A stretch of 64,000 bases of DNA, from contig OZ241856.1 of NCBI GenBank assembly GCA_965202845.1, positions 62,001 to 126,000 on the forward strand, read 5' to 3'. The notes under the pieces were generated by a model. It saw only the letters and a list, made by a program, of their open reading frames with translations. It was not told the origin of the DNA and made no database searches. Position numbers and translations under genes: made by a program. Shown here piece by piece: positions 27,302 through 34,884 of the stretch (position 1 is the first letter of the stretch; every line of letters begins with the position of its first letter). This DNA is from CBDATA01 sp965202845. Its GTDB lineage: Bacteria > Acidobacteriota > Vicinamibacteria > Marinacidobacterales > Marinacidobacteraceae.

Positions 27302-27669
27302 GTCAACGAGGCGATTTGGTCAGTCTGACCTGCAATGCGGGAAGCGGATTCCACATCTCTTCGGCGCGCGCAGTATGGGAAGGCTCCTCGTCCTTGTCTC
27401 CCATTTCCGCCCGGGCCGCCGGCACGCAATTCACATTTGATTTTGACTGCTCCGATTTTAGCTCGGATTCCATCGCAGCGACCGATTCGAACTTGTTGCT
27501 TGAGTTTGAGCTGGAGGGGCAGATGGGCGACGCCTGGAGTGGCTGGTCAACTGAGGTGGATCGATCTGGAAGAACGCTGCAACTGGACAGTTTTATCAAT
27601 GAAGTCCGCATGAATCCGAATCGTTACAAGATGCTGACTCCGGCATTGCTTCGTTTTCCGGGTCGGTAG
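27302..27669 (+). pseudogene. Exported vWA-domain protein D, C-terminal part
   Basis: This is the remaining 122 codons of the interrupted vWA gene, resuming at QRGDLVSLTCNAGSGFHISS. It contains FDFDCSDFSSDS and ends KMLTPALLRFPGR. The downstream paralogue has FEFDCSDFHPD and KLLTPPLLRFQG at the same places, so this region is a conserved C-terminal domain, probably beta-rich. Conserved Cys residues (C in SLTC and DCSD) could form a disulphide, consistent with an extracytoplasmic location. Confidence 0.75.
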
Positions 27670-27703
27670 TCTCATTCCGATCTGCTTGCGCGGGAGATTT
27701 CGC

Positions 27704-29026
27704 ATGATGTTTTCGTATCCCGAAATAATTTCGCAACGGATTGGGTGTCCTGTTCTGTTGATGGCGAGTTTGAGCATCCTCTGTGCTGCGTGTGGGGATT
27801 CTTCCGAAGATCCGGTTGCGGATTTTCCGCCCTTGACGGCAGTCGCGGATTCAGGGGGAACCGAGTCATCTTCGCCGGAAACCGACTCGGAATTCGTCAA
27901 GATATATCTTGACATATCGGTTCCGATGGGCGGATTCCTGCCTCCGCGCAGCAGCTCGGATTCGTCGCCCTTTCAGGTGCTTGGCCGGAATGTGGCGAAC
28001 TACATGGCGCATGCGTATGGAGTCAAATCGGTTCAATGGTTCGGCGTGGGCCGCGAATTGCTGCCACTTGACGCGCCCCTCCCCTTTGACAAGGGCCTGT
28101 TTGACGGGAGGCAAAGCAAACTCGATCTTGCAATTGAGGATGCGATCCAGAATCTTGACGATGGCGATTCGGAGGCCGTCGCCCTGCTTTCGGATTTGGA
28201 GGCGACCGGCGCCGTCAGTGGCTCCCTGGCCCTGGGCTTGAATCCGACCTTGAGCGCCTGGCTGGAATCCGGGGCGGTACGAAGGGGCGTTTTTCACGTC
28301 GGCCTGTTCGGCATCAAGGCCGACTATTGGGGTGCGGCCACGAATGCCCCCAATGCTCCCACGGGATGTACTTCCGATGATCCTCTCGGCTGTCGTTTCG
28401 ACGAGTTGAACCAGCAATGGATCGAGCTACAGGAGAAGGCGTTCATTCCTGTTTATGTGCTTGTTCTGGGCCGCGGCAGGCAAAACGTCGAGTCGATCAT
28501 GAACTCGCTCTCGGATACCGTGAATCAGCTGAACGAGGGCCGTTCCCGAAATTATGAGACGCATTGGGAATTGTTGACCGGTTGTCCTCGCGCAGAAGTT
28601 TCCTGTCATGCTCGCGCTCGGGATGACGAGACGAGATCACAATATGCGTTGCACGAAAACGATCAGGGGCAGCACCTCTGTAGGCGGCCCGATGCGATCA
28701 AGTTGGTCTGCAATGTTGCGGAAGGGTTCATACCGCAAACTGCCAGGGCAGTGTGGGATGCAACCGATTTGCCTCCCCTTTCTGTCCACGTTGAGGACAG
28801 GAAACTCGAATTCGAATTCGACTGTTCCGATTTTCACCCCGATCCCCTTTCTGGAGATTTGCGAATCGAGATGACCGGCAGGAATAGTGCATGGGGTGAT
28901 TCCTGGTCGACGAAAACAAACGAAGTCGGCAAAACGCTGGAATTGGACGCCTTTGTTGAAACGATCCGCTTCGATCCGGATGATTGCAAGCTTTTGACGC
29001 CGCCGCTGCTGCGCTTTCAGGGTTGA
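27704..29026 (+). CDS. Exported vWA-like protein E (paralogue with degraded MIDAS)
   Basis: This 440-residue paralogue of the preceding interrupted gene is itself intact. The leader is VLLMASLSILCAACGDSSED, a possible lipoprotein signal. The vWA-like domain has YLDISVPMGGF, where the usual second Ser of D-x-S-x-S is Pro, and RQSKLDLAIEDA, where the metal-binding Thr is missing, although ALLSDLEAT keeps the Asp. Metal binding is therefore probably lost, while the fold and the C-terminal domain (EFDCSDFHPD, LLTPPLLRFQG) are kept. The start is ATG 27704 (or 27707) after GGGAGA. An active and an inactive copy side by side suggests a heteromeric complex. Confidence 0.75.
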   Translation: MMFSYPEIISQRIGCPVLLMASLSILCAACGDSSEDPVADFPPLTAVADSGGTESSSPETDSEFVKIYLDISVPMGGFLPPRSSSDSSPFQVLGRNVANYMAHAYGVKSVQWFGVGRELLPLDAPLPFDKGLFDGRQSKLDLAIEDAIQNLDDGDSEAVALLSDLEATGAVSGSLALGLNPTLSAWLESGAVRRGVFHVGLFGIKADYWGAATNAPNAPTGCTSDDPLGCRFDELNQQWIELQEKAFIPVYVLVLGRGRQNVESIMNSLSDTVNQLNEGRSRNYETHWELLTGCPRAEVSCHARARDDETRSQYALHENDQGQHLCRRPDAIKLVCNVAEGFIPQTARAVWDATDLPPLSVHVEDRKLEFEFDCSDFHPDPLSGDLRIEMTGRNSAWGDSWSTKTNEVGKTLELDAFVETIRFDPDDCKLLTPPLLRFQG

Positions 29027-29041
29027 CACCACACTTCCATC

Positions 29042-29463
29042 ATGCTTCTTGTCGGCGTCCTCATCGTTCAGGTATTCATATTCCTGGGTTGTCTCGTTCT
29101 GGCGTGGAGGGACCAATCAGAGGCGCTGACTGGCAAGCAGACGCTCTTCGAGGCGGATATCGAGAGCCGCGCCAGGCGTGGCGAAGGTCCCGACTGGGTG
29201 CGGTATCAGGACGAAGCGGACCGTATCCACGAGCGCCGGGTGGACCGCATGCGGATCCTGGCGACGGCGGCGCTGGTCGTCGGCATCGGGGGCACGATGG
29301 CCGCCTTGATGTGGCCGTTGATGAGGGGGCTGCCTCTACAGGAGTTGGAGGTCGGTCCCGCTCTCCTCGCCAGCCTGACGGGTGTGGTGAATCACCTTGG
29401 CATCACCCTGTTTCTCTTTCCCGTCGCCGATGGACGCTTCGAACGGAATCTGAGCGATTTTCA
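29042..29463 (+). pseudogene. MotA/TolQ/ExbB-like channel subunit, N-terminal part (interrupted by ISL3 copy 3)
   Basis: Rejoined with 30940-32302 this gene encodes 594 residues. This part holds three membrane spans: LLVGVLIVQVFIFLGCLVL, ILATAALVVGIGGTMAALMW and GPALLASLTGVVNHLGITLF. The last pair, with a small-residue-rich GPALLASLTG segment, fits the MotA/TolQ/ExbB proton-channel pattern. The soluble loop between spans 1 and 2 is short, as in ZorA-like proteins. The element is inserted right after RNLSDFQ with the 8-bp duplication GATTTTCA. The next gene encodes a MotB-like partner, which supports the assignment. Confidence 0.7.
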
Positions 29464-30931
29464 GGCTCTTTCAAATACCGAGTGGGTACGCGACATGAGG
29501 GTTGAGCTTGGAGAAGTCCAGTTTTCCGGCGATGAGGAAGAACACGGTGCGGATGGTCTGGAAGGTTCCGTAGCCTCTGGCTTTCCGCTTGGCCGCCTGA
29601 AACAGGCCGTTGAGCGCCTCGATGAAGCCGTTGGTCTGGCGGGTTCGGGCCCACGCGACGATGCCCTCGAGATGTTTGCGGATCATCCGCGCGACGGCTT
29701 TCATGGGTTCGACCTTGGAGCGGTTCACGTTGGCGCACCACTGCCGGAGCATGGCTCTGACGACGTTGACCTGCTTGCGGTTGAGGATGTTCCGGAGTTG
29801 CTCGCGGTACATCCAGGCTCGGGCGGTGCGCTTTCCGGGGGCCTGCGCGATGAGAGCGTTGAGTTGGGCGCGCTGTTCGGGGCCGAGTCGTTCGGGATTT
29901 TTGAGGAGCGCCCAGCGCATGCCCTTGAGTTGGGGGTTGGCGCGCTGCTCGATGCGCCGGGTCTGGTCGAGGGCCTTGGATGCGTGAGCGATGACGTGGA
30001 ATTTGTCGAAGGTGATCTGGGCGTTGGGGAGATGCTCTGCGACGCCCTTCATGTAGGCGGGGGACATGTCGATGGAGGCGACTTCGACGGCTTCGGGGTC
30101 TCCGCCGTGGGCTTCGAGGCTTCGGGCGAATCGGTCGACGGAGTCGGCGGCGCGGCCTTCTCCGACGAAGATGACCCGGCGTTTTCGGGCGTCTGCGACG
30201 ACGGTGACGTAGTTGTGGCCGCGCGCGCGGGAGGTTTCGTCGATGGCGACGGCGCGGACGTCGGCTTGGTCGTCGGTTTCGGTGGCGAGTTCCACATAGC
30301 GGTTGGAGATGGCCTGGGTTTGGTGCTGGGAGAGTCCGGCGAGCCGTGCGACGGCGGCGAAGGTCATGTCCTGGCACATGGCGAGAATCAAGGCTTCGAA
30401 GAGGAGGGAGAACCCGGAGAGCTTGCCGGCCCAGGGCGGCGAGACCAGCGCGACCTTGCCGTTGGGGAGGCGCACCCGGGGGACGCGCGCCACCAGTTCG
30501 CACTCGAATTGGAAGAAGTTGAGGTGGCGGAAGCGCTTGGTCTTGGTGTCGTGGACCGGATGGAGGCCGTCGTGGTTCTGGTGGGCGAAGCGGGCGCCCC
30601 TGCGGAAATCGACGCGGATGCTCAGCTTTCCTTGGTCCTTGTCGAATTCCACGTTCTCGACGAACCAGGGGTCCGGGATGCCGAGGGCTTGGGCGAAAAG
30701 CTCGTGTAGCACTGGATGCGCTCCTTTTTTTCAGGGTCGAAAGCGGGAAAAGTGTTCCATTGGTGTGTGGCGACGCTGGCTGGGGACGGTTGCGGCTTCC
30801 CGCTTTCGACCCTTTTTCGAGCGTGCCCGCCGGATTCCGTGAGTCAAGGGTTCGCTACGCCGTGCAAGCCCGCCCTTGACACCCGGAATCCCGGCGGTCT
30901 CCATTCTACCCACTCAAATCTCAATTGAGGC
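29464..30931 (-). mobile_element. ISL3-family insertion sequence, copy 3
   Basis: The 1468-bp element is in the same orientation as copy 1. It is flanked by the exact 8-bp duplication GATTTTCA (29456-29463 and 30932-30939). Excision restores the MotA-like frame (SDFQ-EALST). Its transposase is identical to that of copy 2, implying recent movement within this genome. Copies 1 and 3 are direct repeats about 7.6 kb apart, so recombination between them could delete most of the operon. Confidence 0.95.
29471..30712 (-). CDS. ISL3 family transposase, copy 3
   Basis: The 413-residue protein is identical to the copy 2 transposase. The GTG start at 30712 follows the AAGGAG site, and the stop lies inside the left terminal repeat. 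It is intact. Confidence 0.95.
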   Translation of the reverse strand: MLHELFAQALGIPDPWFVENVEFDKDQGKLSIRVDFRRGARFAHQNHDGLHPVHDTKTKRFRHLNFFQFECELVARVPRVRLPNGKVALVSPPWAGKLSGFSLLFEALILAMCQDMTFAAVARLAGLSQHQTQAISNRYVELATETDDQADVRAVAIDETSRARGHNYVTVVADARKRRVIFVGEGRAADSVDRFARSLEAHGGDPEAVEVASIDMSPAYMKGVAEHLPNAQITFDKFHVIAHASKALDQTRRIEQRANPQLKGMRWALLKNPERLGPEQRAQLNALIAQAPGKRTARAWMYREQLRNILNRKQVNVVRAMLRQWCANVNRSKVEPMKAVARMIRKHLEGIVAWARTRQTNGFIEALNGLFQAAKRKARGYGTFQTIRTVFFLIAGKLDFSKLNPHVAYPLGI

Positions 30932-30939
30932 GATTTTCA

Positions 30940-32302
30940 AGAGGCGCTCTCCACCTGCAGCAGTCGGCACGCTCCGCAGGAGCGATTCGCCGACGCGGTG
31001 CGCGATCAGCTGGGAGGGGCGTTCCGGGAGGCGGTGGCCCAATTCCCGGAGGCGTTCGCGCAACTGGACCGGAGCGTTCAGAACATGAGCGCGGCGGCAG
31101 CGGCGCAGTCGGAGTCCACCCTCGAGGCGGCGGGCGGCCTGCAGCGGGGCGTGGACGGCCTGACCGCAGCCGCTGCGCAGATCGCGCCGGTGGCCGAGCT
31201 GCTCCATACCGCGACGGCCGAGTTGCGCTCCATGCCCGACCAGCTTGGGCGGACTTTCGTCGACGTGCGCGAGACCTGGGCGCAAGAGATGCGCACCGAT
31301 CAGGAAGCGTTCCTGGGCAGCGTCCGGGCCGTGCTTGAAGGTCAGCAGAATGCCTCGGCGGAATTCATGGCTGCTGCGGAGGGTTTGCCCGCCGCGTTCA
31401 GCCGGGAGGTCGAACAGATCGCCGAGCGACTCGGCAAGGAGTTCAGCCGCGGGGCGCAGGAACAGGCGGAGGCGCTGGCGAAGGAAATGCGGGGAGGGGC
31501 GGATCGGCTCCGGCAAGCCTTCTCCGACGCCCGCGAAACCTGGGCAAGCGGGATGCAGGCCGACCGGGAGGCGTTCCAGGGCAGCGTCGAGGCGCTTCAG
31601 AAGTGGGAGCGCGAGCGGGGCGAGGCGGCGAGGGAACAACGCGAAGCATGGCGCGAGACGGTCGAGCGGGTGCAAAAGGCCTCGGCGGAGTTTGTGGACA
31701 CCGCGAAGGGCTTGCCCGCGGCGTTCACCCGGGAGGTCAACCAGATCTCCGAGCAGCTCGGCAAGGATTTCAGCATCGGCGCGCAGCAGCACATCGGGGA
31801 TCTGGTTCAGGAAATGCGCGGCTGGGCGCTCCCCGATCAGATCCGGGAATCCATGCGGGACTTGCAGAACCGCTTGCTGCACGACACCAGCCGGGTGGTC
31901 GGCGAATCGGCCGAAGAGGTCCATCGGCGCGTCGGCGAACCGCTGCTGGCGCAGCTTGAGAGCGTGTCCCGGGGCATCGGGGAAGCGGTCGACAAGCTGC
32001 CGGAACACGCCAAGTCCTTCGCGGCCAGCATGTCCGAAGTGGACGCAAAATTGCAGCAATCCATCGAGCGGCTTCAGAAATCGGCGGAGCACCTGAAGGG
32101 AGCCGCCGAGGACAGCAAGAACTTGCAGGCGACCCTGACCGGGGCGTTCGAGAAAGGGGCGACCCGGAGCTTCGATTCCATCCGGGACGATTTGCAGGAA
32201 GTCGCCAAGGCGATGAACCGCGTTGCGTCGCGGACGTCCAGGATGCGGGGACTCGCCCGGCGCATCGCGCGCCTATTCAAAAGAGGAGACAAACGACCAT
32301 GA
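30940..32302 (+). pseudogene. MotA/TolQ/ExbB-like channel subunit, long helical tail
   Basis: The remaining 454 codons of the interrupted channel subunit encode an almost entirely helical, Ala/Glu/Gln/Arg-rich tail without Pro-rich breaks. It is predicted to form a long coiled coil or rod. It contains two related segments: EGLPAAFSREVEQIAERLGK and KGLPAAFTREVNQISEQLGK, about 100 residues apart, each preceded by an ARETWA/REAWRE-type block, so the tail is built from internal repeats. It ends in a basic stretch (RIARLFKRGDKRP). ZorA of Zorya has the same architecture (MotA core plus long cytoplasmic tail). The stop overlaps the ATG of the MotB-like gene. Confidence 0.7.
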
Positions 32303-32919
32303 GACGCAGGCGAAGCGCCCTGACCGCATGGCCGGCGTTCACCGACCTGATGACGGTGCTGGCCGTGCTCGGTTTTGCGATGGCCGCCCATTCCGCATCC
32401 ACCAACAAGGAAGAACAGGAGAACGAACGGGCGGCCCAGAAAAGCATCCAGGAGAACGAACGGCTCCAAGGACGCATTCGGACCCTGGAAGGCCAACTGG
32501 CGGCTGCCCGGGAGCGCATCCGGGAGCTGGAAAACCAACTGGCGGAGGAGATACTCGGCACCGTCTCCTGTCTCGGAGTTCGACCCGGTTCCACGACCGC
32601 GGCGATCCCGCTGGTGCGCATATGGGTGGACGGGGCGGAGTACCGCCTCGAAGATGTGGGCGCGGACGCGGCGGGCGTTCCGGGGCTGGGCCAGGCCATC
32701 AACCGCAGCCCGCTGCCGGTAGCCGACTTCCAACGCTACGCCGACGCCATCCTGGAGCACGGGGACGCTCGGAACCCGTCGTGCCGGTTCTTCGTCGTCC
32801 TTCGCAAGGGAAGGAATACGTCCCAGGCGGAGTTCGCGCGGGCGCTGGGCGTCGTGAACGAGTACTTCCTGCCCTCCAACCCCAAGGAAGTGAATCGGTT
32901 GCTCCGGGAGGAGGGGTAG
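32299..32919 (+). CDS. MotB/ZorB-like stator subunit
   Basis: This 206-residue protein starts with a basic segment and one span, AWPAFTDLMTVLAVLGFAM. The Asp in FTDLM is at the place of the proton-carrying Asp of MotB/ExbD/ZorB. A charged coiled coil follows (about residues 35-80), then a C-terminal domain with VPGLGQAINRSPLPVADFQ and FFVVLRKGRNTSQAEFARAL. That end is shorter than the usual OmpA-like peptidoglycan-binding domain and I cannot assign it firmly. ATG 32299 overlaps the stop of the MotA-like gene. Unlike four of its operon neighbours it is intact. Confidence 0.75.
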   Translation: MRRRRSALTAWPAFTDLMTVLAVLGFAMAAHSASTNKEEQENERAAQKSIQENERLQGRIRTLEGQLAAARERIRELENQLAEEILGTVSCLGVRPGSTTAAIPLVRIWVDGAEYRLEDVGADAAGVPGLGQAINRSPLPVADFQRYADAILEHGDARNPSCRFFVVLRKGRNTSQAEFARALGVVNEYFLPSNPKEVNRLLREEG

Positions 32920-32957
32920 CCGGGCGACGCAATCCGGCGGGTAGGATTCGGGGGGTC

Positions 32958-33494
32958 ATGTGCGACCCCGCCCCCGACGACCCCGCCTCCGGCGATCTCG
33001 CGCTGATGCGGGCGGCGCTCGCCGAGGCGCGGCGCGCCGGGGACGCTGGCGAAGTGCCGGTGGGGGCGGTGGTGAGCCGGGACGGCGCGATCCTGGCTTC
33101 CGCCGGGAACCGGGTGCGGGCGTTGGGCGATCCTTCCGCGCACGCCGAGGTGCTGGCGCTGCGGGCGGCCGCCGAGCGGGTCGGAAACTACCGGCTTCCC
33201 GGCTGCGATCTCCACGTGACGGTGGAGCCCTGCCTCATGTGCGCCGGGGCCGCCGTCCACGCCCGCCTGCGCCGCATCGTGTACGGCCCGCCCGAACCCA
33301 AATTCGGAGCGTTAGAATCGCGGATGTCCCTCATGGACCTTGGGCTGCCGCATCGCTTGGAGGCGGTGGGCGGAGTGCTCGCCGCCGAAGGGCGCACGCT
33401 CCTCCAGCGCTTCTTCCGGGAGCGCCGAACCGGGGCGGGGGACGGCTCCCAAACCCAACCCCAACCATCCGGAGAGGTACCGAAGTGGCCGTAA
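32958..33494 (+). CDS. tadA: tRNA-specific adenosine deaminase
   Basis: This 178-residue zinc deaminase converts adenosine 34 of tRNA-Arg(ACG) to inosine. Zinc and catalytic motifs are SAHAEVLAL (H-A-E) and VEPCLMCAGA (P-C-x2-C). The ATG at 32958 gives a slightly extended N-terminus (MCDPAPDDPASGD). The C-terminal tail after RFFRERR is not conserved. Its last 24 bases lie inside the tRNA-Ser gene that follows, so the end of the protein is encoded by the acceptor and D-arm part of the tRNA. Confidence 0.85.
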   Translation: MCDPAPDDPASGDLALMRAALAEARRAGDAGEVPVGAVVSRDGAILASAGNRVRALGDPSAHAEVLALRAAAERVGNYRLPGCDLHVTVEPCLMCAGAAVHARLRRIVYGPPEPKFGALESRMSLMDLGLPHRLEAVGGVLAAEGRTLLQRFFRERRTGAGDGSQTQPQPSGEVPKWP

Positions 33495-33563
33495 CGGGGG
33501 CGCCTCGAAAGCGCTTTGTCCGGTGAAGAGCCGGGCACGTGGGTTCGAATCCCACCCTCTCCG
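33471..33563 (+). tRNA. tRNA-Ser (anticodon CGA)
   Basis: This is a 93-base class II tRNA. The acceptor strands GGAGAGG (33471-33477) and CCTCTCC (33556-33562) pair fully, with discriminator G at 33563. The anticodon loop CTCGAAA sits between GCGC and GCGC stems, giving anticodon CGA (reads UCG). A long variable arm (TCCGGTGAAGAGCCGGG) is as expected for serine, and the T loop is GTTCGAATC. CCA is not encoded. The gene overlaps the 3' end of tadA. Confidence 0.93.
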
Positions 33564-34884
33564 CCGGGCGCGGACCGTTTGGGTCGCGGCCATCGCCGCC
33601 AGCCTGCTTCCCGCGGCATCCCCCAGCGCCGCGCAGTCGGAGGCGCCGCTCGACTTCTACGCCGCCGCGCCCGATTTGCGCGCCTACGTGACCCAGGCGC
33701 TCGAACGCAATCCGGCGCTCCTCGAATCGCGCGCCCGCTACCAGGCCGCCCTGCGGAAGGCGCCCCAGGCCCGCGCGCTGCCCGATCCGGTCGTGACCTT
33801 CACCCAGGCGCTTCGCAGCATCGAGACGCGGGTCGGCCCGCAGCGCAACAGCCTCACGCTGAGCCAGGCCTTTCCGTGGTTCGGGACCCTCGACCGGCGC
33901 GGTCAGGTCGCGGCGCTGGAGGCGACGGCGCTGCGGCACCGCCACGAAGCGGCGCGCCGGGATCTCGTCGCCCGGGTGAAGGAGGCGTACTACAACCTGG
34001 GGTATCTCGACGCCGCCCTCGATCTCGCCGCCGAGGGACAGTCGCTGGTCGAGCACTACGAGACGCTGGCCCGCGCCCGGTACGCCACCGGACAGGGGCT
34101 GCAGCAGGAGGTGATCCGGCTGCAGGCGGAGATCAGCCGCATCCTCGACCACCGGCGCCTGCTGGAGGGACAGCGCGCCTCTCTGGCGGCGCGCCTCAAC
34201 ACGATGCTCGACCGCCCGGCGGACGAGCCGGTTCCGAAAACGCTTCCCCTGCTCCGCCCCGACGTCGCGGTGGACCGGGAGGATCTACAGCGGCTCGGCG
34301 AACAGCGCCGGCACGAATTGATGGCGGCCGCCGCGCTCATCGAGGGGAGCGAGCAGGCGCTCGAGCTGGCGCGGATGGAGTCCCGGCCGGACTTCGTCGC
34401 CAGCGTGGGCGTGACCCGCATCGGCGAACGCGACGCTTCTCCCGGCGTCCTCCTGCCCCCCGACAACGGCAGGAACGCCCTGACGGTCTCGGTGGGGGCG
34501 ACGCTGCCGCTGTGGAGCGAGCGATACCGGGCCGGCATCGAGGAGGCGAACGACGAACTGCGGGCGCGCGGCTGGCGCCGGGAGGCCGTCCGGAACGCCA
34601 TGGAAGGGGACATCGCCGATGCGATCGTTCGGCTGGAGACGCTGGACCGGCAGATCGACCTGCTGGACACGGTGCTGATCCCGCAGACCGGGGAGGCGCT
34701 CCGCGCCACCGAGACCGCCTACGAAACCGGTCAGCTCGGCGTTCTCGATCTCCTCGACAGCGAGCGGACGCTGATCGATGTCCGCACGTTGCGGGCGCGC
34801 TACCTCTCCGACCTGCTCATCGCGCTGAGCGCCCTCGAGCGCGCCGTCGGCGCCCCGGTCCCCCTCAAGGAAGAGACGCCGTGA
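33523..34884 (+). CDS. TolC-family outer-membrane efflux protein (CusC-like)
   Basis: This outer-membrane channel of a tripartite heavy-metal pump is about 453 residues. A hydrophobic leader (VWVAAIAASLLPAASPSAAQ) is followed by LRAYVTQALERNPALLESRA and a second, internally repeated helical half ending LGVLDLLDSERTLIDVRTLR, typical of TolC/CusC. The only common start codon in frame ahead of the leader is GTG 33523, which lies inside the tRNA-Ser gene, so the start is uncertain. The stop overlaps the GTG of the adaptor gene. Confidence 0.75.
   Translation: MKSRARGFESHPLRRARTVWVAAIAASLLPAASPSAAQSEAPLDFYAAAPDLRAYVTQALERNPALLESRARYQAALRKAPQARALPDPVVTFTQALRSIETRVGPQRNSLTLSQAFPWFGTLDRRGQVAALEATALRHRHEAARRDLVARVKEAYYNLGYLDAALDLAAEGQSLVEHYETLARARYATGQGLQQEVIRLQAEISRILDHRRLLEGQRASLAARLNTMLDRPADEPVPKTLPLLRPDVAVDREDLQRLGEQRRHELMAAAALIEGSEQALELARMESRPDFVASVGVTRIGERDASPGVLLPPDNGRNALTVSVGATLPLWSERYRAGIEEANDELRARGWRREAVRNAMEGDIADAIVRLETLDRQIDLLDTVLIPQTGEALRATETAYETGQLGVLDLLDSERTLIDVRTLRARYLSDLLIALSALERAVGAPVPLKEETP

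Noticed and set aside
33471..33563. tRNA-Ser as the attachment site of the 16-33 kb operon
   Set aside because: The operon lies on the 5' side of the tRNA. Islands normally insert at the 3' end, which here faces cusC. No duplicate of the tRNA end is seen, and tadA lies between.
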